Shown here: in pieces, positions 32,476 to 41,626 of the stretch
How positions within the stretch are numbered: the stretch's first letter is position 1
How the letters are laid out: every line of letters begins with the position of its first letter
Source of the DNA: Hyphomicrobiaceae bacterium
GTDB lineage: Bacteria > Pseudomonadota > Alphaproteobacteria > Rhizobiales > Xanthobacteraceae
NCBI GenBank assembly: GCA_021324465.1
Contig: JAJPJB010000096.1
Span: 1-64,000, forward strand
Direction of reading: 5' to 3'
DNA length: 64,000 nt
Notes under the pieces: generated by a model
Databases searched by the model: none
What the model saw: only the letters and a program-made list of their open reading frames with translations
Told to the model about the DNA's origin: nothing
Made by a program: the position numbers and the translations under genes

Positions 32476-34545
32476 ATGCGGGGATTACGCGCAGTCGCAT
32501 TGGGGCTGATGACCTTTGCGGGTGGCGCTCACGCAGCCGACATATCGGCTGCGCAGCCGTCCAAAGCGCCGCCACTCACCATGCCGTCCGGCTATGACTG
32601 GACCGGGTTTTATTTCGGCGGCCATGCCGGTTATGCGCTCGGCTCCTCGCGCTGGTCGTCGACGCAAGCGGGCGTACCGAGCGTCGCGGGGTCGTTCGAT
32701 TTCTCGAACAGTTACAATTTTTCCTCCGGCACCGGCAGCTATCTTCTCGGGCTTCAGGCCGGCTACGATTATCTGACGGCGTCGCGCTGGCTGTTCGGCC
32801 TCGAGACCGACATAGCATTTCCCAGCTTTGTCGGTGGCACCAATACGGTCTCCTCGGTCCCCACCGGTACGGTAAGCGAGTTGGAGCGGGTCGAATTCTC
32901 CGGCAATGTGCTCGGACGCATCGGCTACGCTGCGGATTTCGCCGCAACTCACTGGTTGCTCTATGCCACCGGCGGGCTGGCATTCAGCTTCGATCAATTC
33001 ACCCGCACGCAGCTTGCCGGCGCGCCGGCCGGCGGCACCGCCGTGCCGGGCACGATCGAGAACACGTTCCTGGTGCCGCGCGTCGGCGGCGCGGTCGGTG
33101 GCGGCGTCGAAATCGCGCTGGCGTCGCATTGGACCGCGCAGCTGCAATATCTGTTCACCGACTACGGTCATGTGAGCGTCACGTTCCCGGCCGGCGCGCA
33201 GCGTCTCACTTCGAATCTGACGCTCAGCCAGGTCAGGGCGGGGCTCAATTACCGTTTCAACAATGATGCCTCGACTTCGAGCGACAAGGATGTCACGCCG
33301 CCGGCCCTGCAGACCGACAATTTCGCCGTGCACGGCCAGACGACATTTCTGGAGCAGTATGATCCGGCCTTTCGCTCGCCCTATGCCGGGCCGAACAGTC
33401 TCATTCCGAACCAGGGCCGCGAGACCTGGGACGCTACTGCCTATTTGGGATTCCGGCTGTGGAACGGCGCCGAGCTTTGGGTCAATCCGGAAATCGATCA
33501 GGGCTTCGGCTTGAGCGGCACGCTCGGCGTCGCCGGCTTTCCAAGCGGCGAGGCTTACAAGATCGGCCAGTCGGTGGCTTATGCGCGCGTGCAGCGCGCC
33601 TTGGTGCGGCAGATCATCAATCTGGGCGGCGACGAACAGAAAGTCGAGGCTGCGGCCAATCAGTTCAGCGGCGCGCAGACCGCCAATCGTCTGGTGCTTA
33701 CGGTGGGCAAATTCGCGGTAACGGATATTTTCGACATTAACAAATATGCCCACGATCCGCGCGGCGATTTCATGAATTGGTCGATCGTCGACACCGGCAT
33801 CTTTGACTATGCCGCCGACGCCTGGGGTTATACCTACGGCGCCGCCGCGGAATGGTATCAGGGCGATTGGACGCTGCGCGGCGGCGTGTTTGATCTGTCG
33901 ATCGTGCCAAACAGCACCGATCTCGACACCAGCTTTTCGCAATTCCAGTGGGTTGGCGAGGTCGAGCGACGCTATCAGCTGTTCGGCCAGCCCGGCAAAA
34001 TCGCCGTCACCGGCTATCTCTCGCGTGGACGTATGGGCAGCTATGCCGATGCCATTGCGCTCGCCAATGCAACCGGCACACCGGCGGATATTGCCGCGGT
34101 CCGGCGCTATCGCAGTCGCGACGGCATCAGCATGAATCTCGAGCAGCAGATCACCGGGGAGCTCGGCCTATTCGCGCGCGCCGGGGTCGCCAATCCCAAT
34201 ATCGAGCCCTATGAATTCACCGATATCGACCGCACCGCGGCGGCCGGGCTGCAGCTGACCGGCAAGCCATGGGGACGTCCCAACGACACGCTTGGCGTCG
34301 CCGGCGTGATCAACGGCATCGGCAAATTTCACCAGCAGTATTTCGACGCCGGAGGCTTGGGTATTCTGATCGGCGACGGGCAATTGCCGCATCCGGCGCC
34401 GGAGAAGATCCTGGAGACTTATTATGAGTTGCCGATATCCTATTTCAAGCTCACCATCGACTATCAGTTCATCGCCAACCCTGGCTACAACACCGATCGC
34501 GGCCCGGTCTCGGTCATCGGCGCACGCCTGCACTCGCAGTTTTAA
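32476..34545 (+). CDS. Omp25-like barrel fused to an OprB-type carbohydrate porin
   Basis: The 689-residue product has a signal peptide (MRGLRAVALGLMTFAGGAHA), an Omp25-like module at about 30-270 (YDWTGFYFGGHAGYALGSSR to LTLSQVRAGLNYRFNNDAST) and an OprB module at about 290-689 (FAVHGQTTFLEQYDPAFRSP, ETWDATAYLGFRLWNGAELW, GDFMNWSIVDTGIFDYAADA, ending VIGARLHSQF). Each half should be a complete barrel, giving two barrels in one chain or one modified barrel. OprB porins pass sugars across the outer membrane. No sugar-uptake gene is adjacent. It is convergent with copD. Confidence 0.85.
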   Translation: MRGLRAVALGLMTFAGGAHAADISAAQPSKAPPLTMPSGYDWTGFYFGGHAGYALGSSRWSSTQAGVPSVAGSFDFSNSYNFSSGTGSYLLGLQAGYDYLTASRWLFGLETDIAFPSFVGGTNTVSSVPTGTVSELERVEFSGNVLGRIGYAADFAATHWLLYATGGLAFSFDQFTRTQLAGAPAGGTAVPGTIENTFLVPRVGGAVGGGVEIALASHWTAQLQYLFTDYGHVSVTFPAGAQRLTSNLTLSQVRAGLNYRFNNDASTSSDKDVTPPALQTDNFAVHGQTTFLEQYDPAFRSPYAGPNSLIPNQGRETWDATAYLGFRLWNGAELWVNPEIDQGFGLSGTLGVAGFPSGEAYKIGQSVAYARVQRALVRQIINLGGDEQKVEAAANQFSGAQTANRLVLTVGKFAVTDIFDINKYAHDPRGDFMNWSIVDTGIFDYAADAWGYTYGAAAEWYQGDWTLRGGVFDLSIVPNSTDLDTSFSQFQWVGEVERRYQLFGQPGKIAVTGYLSRGRMGSYADAIALANATGTPADIAAVRRYRSRDGISMNLEQQITGELGLFARAGVANPNIEPYEFTDIDRTAAAGLQLTGKPWGRPNDTLGVAGVINGIGKFHQQYFDAGGLGILIGDGQLPHPAPEKILETYYELPISYFKLTIDYQFIANPGYNTDRGPVSVIGARLHSQF

Positions 34546-34574
34546 AAACGGACGCGCCAGCACGCCGACTTTTG

Positions 34575-35882
34575 CTACGGCGCCGGATCGATCACGATCG
34601 GCGCGCTGAGCACAACGTGGTTGCTTGCATCCAGGACGGCGTCGATGGTCACTATCCAATTGCCCGGCTCCCACAGGCCAAGGTCGCTGACCTGCCAGCT
34701 GCCGTCTGAATCCTGCTCGGCGGCGCGCATGATCGGCGCGCCAGCGCCGGGCGGTGCCATCGAGAATGTCACTCCACGCGCGGCAAGCGGCTCCTCCTCC
34801 ACGTTCGACAGATGGATGGTGGCGTGCACTTGGCCGACGCGGCCCGGCTCGATTGCGACATCGGCCATCGCCGCTTCCGTATGGATGTGGACAAAGGAGG
34901 CATCGGCGGGAACGGCGGCGGAGGATGGTGCGTGATGGGCATGGACCGCAGGCGGCAATGTGCCGAGCATCGCAACAAGACATATGATCGTGACACCCGC
35001 GAGCGCTTCGATCAGGGCGTTGCGACGGAGCTGGTGCAATGCACGTTGCGCGAGCCCTAGATTCCCCGTCTGCACGGCGCGCGGTGTGAGATACAGCCGA
35101 TTGACGGCGGCGATTGCCAGCATAGCGAAGAACAGCGCGATCTTCGCCAAAAGGAGATGACCGTAGTAGGTGCCGGTCAGCGCGGCGATGCTGCCGGCGA
35201 GATACCAGGTATTGATGATGCCGCTTAAGAGCAGCGTGCCGACCGCGAGAACGCCGAAGGCGGAGAAACGCATGATCGCGGCGCGGGCGATGGCGAGTGA
35301 CGCCGTGTCTTGGTCAGCGGCGCCAAGGAGGAGCGCCAGCGGGATCAGCATGCCAAGCCAGGCGGCTGCCGCGATGAGATGCGCGACATCGGCCGCCGGA
35401 TGAACGAAGCCAGCGGCGCCTTGGTCGCCGAGCGCATGACCCGACCAGGCTAGAGCCCCGACGAGCGCCGCAGCGACCAGCAGCCCCAATGCGGCGATCC
35501 AGGGCGAGCGTCCATGCCGTGCGGAAAGCAGGGGTGCCAAAAAGCCGGCGAGCAGGCACGCCAAAATGAAGCGCGCGATCCAGGCGAGGCCAAAATGCGT
35601 TTGCGACAAGACCGTCCAGACGGTGCCGTCGGAGATGACCTCATTGGGTCCTTCACCGCTCATCGATGCCGCGGCCAAAAAGAGCCACACCGCGCCCGAA
35701 CCGACCGCGAGGACGAGGCCAAAGACAGCCATAAAGGCGAGCCGCGGCCAGAGCATGGCGCGCAGTTCCGTACTCTCCTTGGCGACCCGAAGCGCCGGTG
35801 CCACGATCAGGATAACGAAGAACACCACGCCCGCCGCCATTATAGCGGCGGCGAAGTGGACGGCGCGCGCATAGATCATCAA
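34575..35882 (-). CDS. copD: CopD-family copper transport membrane protein
   Basis: The 435-residue product has about eight membrane helices and the CopD features: an N-terminal MMIYARAVHFAAAIMAAGVV with the conserved His, SQTHFGLAWIARFILACLLA, HPAADVAHLIAAAAWLGMLI and GHLLLAKIALFFAMLAIAAV. The last 110 residues form a periplasmic extension with a His-rich start (PPAVHAHHAPSS) and a beta-sandwich-like domain ending NHVVLSAPIVIDPAP, which may bind copper. CopC-CopD carry copper into the cytosol or scavenge it. It is last in a four-gene operon with DUF2946, an outer-membrane protein and copC. Confidence 0.88.
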   Translation of the reverse strand: MMIYARAVHFAAAIMAAGVVFFVILIVAPALRVAKESTELRAMLWPRLAFMAVFGLVLAVGSGAVWLFLAAASMSGEGPNEVISDGTVWTVLSQTHFGLAWIARFILACLLAGFLAPLLSARHGRSPWIAALGLLVAAALVGALAWSGHALGDQGAAGFVHPAADVAHLIAAAAWLGMLIPLALLLGAADQDTASLAIARAAIMRFSAFGVLAVGTLLLSGIINTWYLAGSIAALTGTYYGHLLLAKIALFFAMLAIAAVNRLYLTPRAVQTGNLGLAQRALHQLRRNALIEALAGVTIICLVAMLGTLPPAVHAHHAPSSAAVPADASFVHIHTEAAMADVAIEPGRVGQVHATIHLSNVEEEPLAARGVTFSMAPPGAGAPIMRAAEQDSDGSWQVSDLGLWEPGNWIVTIDAVLDASNHVVLSAPIVIDPAP

Positions 35883-36006
35883 CTCACGAAGCCCAGTCTC
35901 CGAGAAGAACGCACTATATCAGCCGCCTCGCGGCGAGCAGCGCTGGCGACCAAGCAATCGAGAGCAAAAGCGCCACACGGGTTGCTTCACTTCGCCCGCG
36001 AAGCGC

Positions 36007-36360
36007 TCACTTGCGGATGCGGAAAGTAAAGCTACCCTGCGTCGTATGCGTGTCAACCGAGAGCGCCCGCCAGCGTACCCTGTAGCTGCCCGGACCGAGC
36101 GCCTTGAGGCCGACCCGCATGGTGTTGCCGGAGACTTCCGCTTTGCCGGCGCTGACTTGCGCGCCGCTTGAATCGGTTACTGTGACACTGCTGAAGGAAG
36201 GCTCGAGATCTTGCGTAAACGTCAGCGACACTTCGCGCGGCGCCGTACTTACGGTGGAGCCCACCAGGGGATTTGCATGATCGAGGAAGGCGTGCGCCCG
36301 CGCGCCGGGCGCGCCCAGCGCCATCACGAAGAAGGCGAGGAGAGTGAAGGCTTCGCGCAT
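36007..36360 (-). CDS. copC: Periplasmic copper-binding protein CopC
   Basis: From the Met at 36360 the product is 117 residues with a signal peptide ending APGARA. The mature protein begins HAFLDHANPLVGSTV, where the N-terminal His and the following Asp/His are the Cu(II) ligands. It continues EVSLTFTQDLEPSFSSVTVT and ends VDTHTTQGSFTFRIRK with the conserved His near the C-terminus. It should bind Cu(II) in the periplasm and pass it to CopD, encoded 124 bases downstream. The start leaves 13 bases after the outer-membrane protein gene. Confidence 0.92.
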   Translation of the reverse strand: MREAFTLLAFFVMALGAPGARAHAFLDHANPLVGSTVSTAPREVSLTFTQDLEPSFSSVTVTDSSGAQVSAGKAEVSGNTMRVGLKALGPGSYRVRWRALSVDTHTTQGSFTFRIRK

Positions 36361-36373
36361 GTCAGTCTCTTTT

Positions 36374-37360
36374 TCAGAAGCTCGGGCTGCGGGGAGGGGC
36401 GGTGGTGCCGCCCAGGAGCGGCCGGCCGATTGTGCTCGGGAACATGTCGTCGAGATAAAGATGCAGCTGCGCAACAAAGCCAACGCCGCTGCCGCTTGCC
36501 CGGTTGACCGGAATCGCCGCCTCGGCGCCGACCTGAAAATAGTTGCCGACCCAGATCACGCCCGGATTGACCGTGCCGGTGGTCACGAAACTATTGCCGA
36601 AATTGTTGGCGACCGGCGTCTGCAGCTGCGCTTCGACGATTGGGATCAGGTGGTTGATGAAATCGGGCAGCTCGTAGTCGCGAACTTCCGATTTCAGATA
36701 GGGCATGCTGAATTGCACCGAGCCGCCATAGATCAAGACCTGCGGAATGAAAACATTCTGCACAACATCGAACGACCGTGTCGGCACCTGATAGCCGATC
36801 TGGCCGGTCACGGCGAAAGCGCGTAGCCAGCCGGCCTCGTCGGGCAAATCGCCGAAGCCTTTGCCGAAATAGAAGGTCGGCGTTAGGGTGCTGAAGGGCG
36901 TCGCAATGCCGGAATTGATCGCACCGGTCGAGCCCCAATCGACAACGAGACCAAGCAGCAGCGCGAGCTCGTGCTCGCTGTTCTTGTAGAGCTGATATTG
37001 CGGCGTGGTCTCGAGATTGTCGAAGCCGGCGAGTGTCGGGCCGCCCGGCTGGCGGATTTGCTTCCAGGCCTCGCCGACGGTGATGCCAAAATCCTCGGTG
37101 ATACGCTTGGCAAAATCGATCGAAACATCCCATTCGCTGGCCGGTGGCGAGTCGGCGGTCTTGGAGAACGACACCGTCGGCAAGGACATCTCGTCGGCGA
37201 CGCAAGGATCGTCGGTGGCGAGCGTTGCGGGGAGAAATCGCGCGCCGACAAAGCAATGCGCGAAGGCGATAGACGGCATGATGACCGAAGAGGCGACCAA
37301 TATAGGTGCAAGCGCGCAGGCGCGCGGGCGCCACGAGTTGCGGAACATAAAAATCTCCAT
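36374..37360 (-). CDS. Outer-membrane-type protein of the copper operon, unknown function
   Basis: The 328-residue product has a signal peptide (ALAPILVASSVIMPSIAFA) and a mature start HCFVGARFLPATLATDDPCV with an N-terminal His-Cys. Many alternating strands follow (WDVSIDFAKRITEDFGITVG, PTFYFGKGFGDLPDEAGWLR, NYFQVGAEAAIPVNR), ending LHLYLDDMFPSTIGRPLLGG. It looks like a transporter-type outer-membrane barrel. The N-terminal His after signal cleavage could bind copper as in CopC. I do not know an assigned function. It lies between the DUF2946 gene and copC. Confidence 0.75.
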   Translation of the reverse strand: MEIFMFRNSWRPRACALAPILVASSVIMPSIAFAHCFVGARFLPATLATDDPCVADEMSLPTVSFSKTADSPPASEWDVSIDFAKRITEDFGITVGEAWKQIRQPGGPTLAGFDNLETTPQYQLYKNSEHELALLLGLVVDWGSTGAINSGIATPFSTLTPTFYFGKGFGDLPDEAGWLRAFAVTGQIGYQVPTRSFDVVQNVFIPQVLIYGGSVQFSMPYLKSEVRDYELPDFINHLIPIVEAQLQTPVANNFGNSFVTTGTVNPGVIWVGNYFQVGAEAAIPVNRASGSGVGFVAQLHLYLDDMFPSTIGRPLLGGTTAPPRSPSF

Positions 37361-37399
37361 GACGGCACGAGGGGAGCGGCTGCCTGCGGCAGCCGGGCG

Positions 37400-37810
37400 T
37401 CATGCCGTCAGCGGAGGGGCACGCGAGGAATAAGATTTGGTCGGAAAACGCGACGACAGTACCGTGAGCTCAGACGGTACCATTTGCTCGCTCGACGCGA
37501 GCGGCATTGCGATCGCCTGCGCGGGCGGCGGCAGAGCCGCTATCGGCGTTAGGCAGCCGGTGCAGCAATCGCCAATGCAGGTGGTGCCGCCGTTACCGCC
37601 GGTCGAGGGCGCCGACTGGCCGGTTAGATCGGTGTGGCAGATAATGCCGCCAGGTTGTGCGGCTGCGGCCGCCGCGGTTTGCGCCGCGGCGAAGCTTCCG
37701 ATCAGGCCGGCAAGCGCAATCGCATAGGCGGCGGCGAGCGCGATGATGCGCTGGCGCAATCTCCGCTTGATGCAGGCCTGTTGCAAGGCTTGATGCCCTC
37801 TGCCCCCCAA
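37400..37810 (-). CDS. DUF2946-like Cys-rich protein, first gene of the copper operon
   Basis: The 136-residue product has a hydrophobic signal or anchor (IIALAAAYAIALAGLIGSFA), a metal-binding-type stretch GGIICHTDLTGQSAPSTGGN followed by CIGDCCTGCLTPIAALPPP, and a Pro/Ala tail. The Cys and His spacing fits DUF2946 proteins, which recur beside copper genes. It is the promoter-proximal gene of the operon DUF2946-OMP-copC-copD. Another DUF2946-like gene is at 28818-29204. Confidence 0.75.
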   Translation of the reverse strand: MGGRGHQALQQACIKRRLRQRIIALAAAYAIALAGLIGSFAAAQTAAAAAAQPGGIICHTDLTGQSAPSTGGNGGTTCIGDCCTGCLTPIAALPPPAQAIAMPLASSEQMVPSELTVLSSRFPTKSYSSRAPPLTA

Positions 37811-38084
37811 CGTCCGATTCGGAGATTACACCTCCGCGGCAAGAGATTGAACCCACCGGCGAGGCGGTTATTCCCGCGCCCGATTACCGCGCCGGCGGCT
37901 GTGCAGCCGAAATGTCGGCAAGACAACAATGGGACGCGCCCAGGCATGGCCGTCACCGCCTTTGACTGCACCGGACTTTTTGTCGCGAGCAGCGCGCTCG
38001 TTGCGGCGAGGAACAAACGTCCGGATTTTGCAATTTGCAAAAAAGAAGACACCGCCTGTGTAGGTGCTGTAGGGCGATTTGAAA

Positions 38085-38333
38085 ATGAGGAGACCGCCGC
38101 GACGGTGGAAACAGCTCGTCACACCGGGCGAGATCGTTTCGCACTGCATGATGGGAACGCTGCTCGGCGTCTTATGCGGCGGCCTGTTGCTGCTCGCGCA
38201 CACGCCTTGGATCGCCTCGATCGCGGACGCCCCGCACAGTTCCAGGCTCATCTTTCTCGTGGCGTTCGGTCTTTCCTTCGGGCTCGGTGCGGCAGTAACC
38301 GGCGTGCTGTTCTCGATTTATGAGAATCTTTGA
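38085..38333 (+). CDS. Small two-helix membrane protein
   Basis: The ATG at 38085 gives 82 residues with two membrane helices: CMMGTLLGVLCGGLLLLAHT and LIFLVAFGLSFGLGAAVTGV, and a basic N-terminus (MRRPPRRWKQ). A TTG six bases upstream is an alternative start. The family is not recognised. It sits between the copper operon (divergent) and the convergent hisS. Confidence 0.55.
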   Translation: MRRPPRRWKQLVTPGEIVSHCMMGTLLGVLCGGLLLLAHTPWIASIADAPHSSRLIFLVAFGLSFGLGAAVTGVLFSIYENL

Positions 38334-38542
38334 GCGCCCGGCTGAACAAGCGGGGCTGTGGGGAACGCAGGTCACAGCGACGAGTTGCCGGACAATTTGG
38401 CCAAATTCAGAGGCCGTCCAGCAATGCGCCGAAGGTGCCGTTCTTCAACAGCAAGAGCAACACGAACGCAAACAGCGGGCTGAGCGCGCATTGAGTCTCC
38501 CAGGCGATATGCAGTGTGGTCTATCGCGGGAGCGTCGGAGGG

Positions 38543-40057
38543 TTAGTGCGGCGCAATTCCATGCCGCGCCAGCACCTCGCGCACGGCCTCGACCAGTCTC
38601 GCCTCCGGCACCGCGCGCTGCGCCTGCGTCTGCTTCTGCAAGTGCTCCTCGCGGCCTTTTTCCAGCTTGGCGAGCTCGGCCCCGACGATCAGATCCTTGA
38701 TCGTGACTTCGCCTTTGGCCTTTTCGTCGGAGCCCTGAATGACCACGCACGGCGCCTTGCGGCGGTCGGCATATTTCATCTGCGGCGCGAACTTGCCGGA
38801 GCCGAGGTAGAGCTCGGCGCGGATGCCGGCATTGCGCAGCGCCGCCACCATGTTCTGATAATCGGCCATGCGGTCCTTGTCGAATACGGTGACGACGACC
38901 GGCCCGCGCGCGGCCTCGGTCTCGATCTTGCCGAGATGTTCGAGCGCGGCGAGGAGACGCGACACGCCGACGGAAAAGCCGGTCGCCGGCACCGGCTCGC
39001 CGCGGAAGCGCGCCACGAGACCATCATAGCGGCCGCCGCCGCCGACCGAGCCGAAGCGCGGCGAGCCGTCTTGACTGTCGGTCGAGAAGGTCAGATCCAC
39101 CTCAAAGACCGCACCCGTATAGTATTCGAGGCCGCGCACCACGCTGGAATCGAAGCTGATGCGATCCGTGCCATAATTGGCGGCGCGCACCAGCGCGGCG
39201 ATCTGCTTGAGCTCGGCAATGCCTTCCTTCCCGGTCGAGCTTAATCCGATTGCTTTGCCCCAACTGTCGAGCGCGCTTTCGATATCACCGCCATGGGCGA
39301 GGTATGGTGACTCGATGTAGCCGAGAACGCTTTGGATTTGTTTGGTGTCGAGGCCGGCGCCGCGGGTGAAATCGCCGCTCTCATCCTTGCGGCCCGCACC
39401 GAGCAGCGCCGCCACACCCTCGCGGCCGAGCCGGTCGTATTTGTCGATGGCGCGTAGCACGGTGAGCCGCTTGCCGGCATTGGCTTCGCCGGAGAGCCCG
39501 ATGCATTCGAGCACGCCGTCAAGCACTTTGCGGTTGTTCACCTTCACGACATAAGAGCCGCGCGGAATGCCAAGAGCTTCAACGGCATCAGCCGCCATCA
39601 TGCACATTTCCGCGTCGGCGGCCGGTGACGATGAGCCGACGGTGTCGGCATCGAACTGCATGAACTGGCGGAAACGACCGGGGCCAGGCTTCTCGTTGCG
39701 GAACACATAACCGACGCGATAGCTGCGATAGGGTTTGGGCAGCGTGTCGAAATTTTCCGCAACATAGCGGGCGAGCGGCGCGGTCAAGTCATAGCGCAGC
39801 GACAGCCATTGCTCGTCGTCGTCGAGGAACGAGAACACGCCTTCATTCGGGCGATCCTGATCGGGCAGGAATTTGCCGAGCGCGTCGGTATATTCGATCG
39901 CCGGCGTTTCCACGGGCTCGAAGCCGTAGAGCTCGTAGACGGCGCGGATCCTGTCGATCATCGCCCGGGTCGCCGCGATCTCGCCCGGCGTGTGGTCCTC
40001 GAGTCCGCGTGGCAGCCGCGCCTTGAACCGGTTGGATTTATCGGATTTGTCAGCCAT
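38543..40057 (-). CDS. hisS: Histidine--tRNA ligase
   Basis: The 504-residue class II synthetase charges tRNA-His. It shows motif 1 region [20 protein letters not shown], motif 2 [20 protein letters not shown] and [11 protein letters not shown], the histidine-A motif [16 protein letters not shown], and motif 3 [22 protein letters not shown]-terminal anticodon domain follows. It is longer than the E. coli enzyme (424), as is usual in alphaproteobacteria. hisZ-hisG, which often sit directly next to hisS in related genomes, are about 15 kb away here. Confidence 0.97.
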   Translation of the reverse strand: MADKSDKSNRFKARLPRGLEDHTPGEIAATRAMIDRIRAVYELYGFEPVETPAIEYTDALGKFLPDQDRPNEGVFSFLDDDEQWLSLRYDLTAPLARYVAENFDTLPKPYRSYRVGYVFRNEKPGPGRFRQFMQFDADTVGSSSPAADAEMCMMAADAVEALGIPRGSYVVKVNNRKVLDGVLECIGLSGEANAGKRLTVLRAIDKYDRLGREGVAALLGAGRKDESGDFTRGAGLDTKQIQSVLGYIESPYLAHGGDIESALDSWGKAIGLSSTGKEGIAELKQIAALVRAANYGTDRISFDSSVVRGLEYYTGAVFEVDLTFSTDSQDGSPRFGSVGGGGRYDGLVARFRGEPVPATGFSVGVSRLLAALEHLGKIETEAARGPVVVTVFDKDRMADYQNMVAALRNAGIRAELYLGSGKFAPQMKYADRRKAPCVVIQGSDEKAKGEVTIKDLIVGAELAKLEKGREEHLQKQTQAQRAVPEARLVEAVREVLARHGIAPH

Positions 40058-40136
40058 TTTTGCTTTTGGGTAGTTTTGGGTCGCGCGGTCGTACCAGCAC
40101 AGATATAGGGCGGCAAGCGGTCCTGTGCGGCCGCGC

Positions 40137-40214
40137 GCCCGGCTTTATGCCGGGCATCCACGACTTTATGAATGGTGAGACCGCAGACGCGGATGGCCGG
40201 AACAGTCCGGCCAT
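40137..40214. repeat. Pair of perfect hairpins between hisS and the aminotransferase gene
   Basis: Two perfect stems lie in the 171-base divergent spacer. The first is GCCCGGC-TTTAT-GCCGGGC (40137-40155). The second is ATGGCCGGA-ACAG-TCCGGCCAT (40193-40214), ending 14 bases before the aminotransferase ATG. Both resemble REP elements of Bradyrhizobium-like genomes. The second could affect translation of the downstream gene. Confidence 0.65.
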
Positions 40215-40228
40215 GACGGGAGAGTGTA

Positions 40229-41560
40229 ATGACCGCGGCTTTAGCCCCCATTCCAAACGATTTCGAGTCCTTCTGGATGCCGTTTACGCCGAACCGGGCC
40301 TTCAAGCGCCGGCCGCGGCTCTTCGCGCGCGCCAAGGACATGCATTACACGACGGCGGACGGCCGCACTGTGATCGACGGCGCGGCCGGCCTGTGGTGCA
40401 CCAATGCCGGACACAACCGCGATCCGATCGTGGCAGCGATCAAGCGTCAGGCCGAGGAACTCGACTATGTGCCGGCGTTTCAATTCGCCCATCCCAAGAG
40501 CTTTGAGCTGGCAAGCCGCATCGCCGCGTTGGCACCGTGCGATCTCAACCGTGTCTTCTTTTGCAATTCGGGGTCCGAAGCCGTCGACACTGCGCTCAAG
40601 ATTGCGCTCGCCTATCACAATGTCCGCGGCGAGGGGACGCGCACGCGGCTGATCGGCCGCGAGCGCGGCTATCACGGCGTCGGTTTCGGCGGCATTGCGG
40701 TCGGCGGCATTGTTGCCAATCGCAAAATGTTCGGCCCCGCGCTGGGCGGCGTCGATCATCTGCCGGCGACCTATAATCGCGAGCAGCAAGCCTTTACCAA
40801 AGGCGAGCCGGACTGGGGCGCGCATTTGGCCGATGAGCTCGAACGCATTGTCGCGCTGCATGACGCGTCCACCATTGCCGCGGTCATCGTCGAGCCGATG
40901 GCGGGCTCCACCGGCGTGCTGCCGCCGCCGAAGGGCTATTTGCAAAGGCTGCGGGCGATCTGCGACCGGCACGGGCTTCTGCTGATCTTCGACGAAGTCA
41001 TCACCGGCTTCGGCCGGCTCGGCAGTGCCTTTGCCGCCGAGCGCTATGGCGTCACTCCCGACATGATCGTATTCGCCAAAGGCATCACCTCGGGCTCGGT
41101 GCCGATGGGCGGCGTGATCGCGCGCGATGGAATTTATCAGGCCTTCATGCGCGGGCCGGAGCACGTGATCGAGCTGTTTCACGGCTATACCTATTCGGCG
41201 CATCCCCTCGCCTGTGCCGCGGGGCTCGCCACCCTCGACGTTTATCGCGACGAGGATTTGTTTGCGCGCGCCAAGAAGCTTGAGCCGTTTTTCGCCGCGA
41301 CGGCGATGACGCTGAAAGACTTGCCGAATGTGCTCGACATTCGCACCGTCGGGCTTGCCGCCGGAATTGACCTTGCCTCGCGTCCGGACGCCGCGGGGCT
41401 TCGCGCTTATGAGGTCATGGAGCGCGGCTTCCACGAGCAGAACGTCATGATGCGGATCGCCGGCGACTCGCTGGCGCTGTCGCCGCCTTTGATCGCAAGC
41501 GAGGCGCAGATCAGCGAGATCTTCGACAAGGTGGGCCGTGCGATCAGGGCGGCGGGGTAA
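40229..41560 (+). CDS. Class III omega-amino acid--pyruvate aminotransferase
   Basis: The 443-residue PLP enzyme matches the omega-aminotransferase/beta-alanine--pyruvate group: FWMPFTPNRAFKRRPRLF at the N-terminus, RVFFCNSGSEAVDTALKIAL, GYHGVGFGGIAVGGIVANRK, the cofactor Asp in LLIFDEVITGFGRLG and the Schiff-base Lys in IVFAKGITSGSVPMGGV. The N-terminal Trp-X-Pro-Phe motif is diagnostic of this subgroup. It moves an amino group from a terminal amine donor to pyruvate or a similar acceptor. A GGGAGAG Shine-Dalgarno precedes the ATG. No pathway partner is adjacent. Confidence 0.93.
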   Translation: MTAALAPIPNDFESFWMPFTPNRAFKRRPRLFARAKDMHYTTADGRTVIDGAAGLWCTNAGHNRDPIVAAIKRQAEELDYVPAFQFAHPKSFELASRIAALAPCDLNRVFFCNSGSEAVDTALKIALAYHNVRGEGTRTRLIGRERGYHGVGFGGIAVGGIVANRKMFGPALGGVDHLPATYNREQQAFTKGEPDWGAHLADELERIVALHDASTIAAVIVEPMAGSTGVLPPPKGYLQRLRAICDRHGLLLIFDEVITGFGRLGSAFAAERYGVTPDMIVFAKGITSGSVPMGGVIARDGIYQAFMRGPEHVIELFHGYTYSAHPLACAAGLATLDVYRDEDLFARAKKLEPFFAATAMTLKDLPNVLDIRTVGLAAGIDLASRPDAAGLRAYEVMERGFHEQNVMMRIAGDSLALSPPLIASEAQISEIFDKVGRAIRAAG

Positions 41561-41626
41561 AATCTGTGGACGCCATGTGGAACGCTTTTCTTAGACCACC
41601 TCTGAGCCAGAATAGAAGTCGATACA

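Noticed and set aside
32485-33942. Antisense open frame of 485 codons inside the Omp25-OprB fusion gene
   Set aside because: Shadow of a strong gene; composition is not protein-like.
23431-38333. Metal gene block as a mobile genomic island
   Set aside because: No integrase, transposase, tRNA boundary or flanking direct repeats were seen, so only an insertion into ancestral gene order is suggested, not mobility.
40241-41434. Antisense frame in the aminotransferase gene
   Set aside because: High-GC shadow of a textbook class III aminotransferase.
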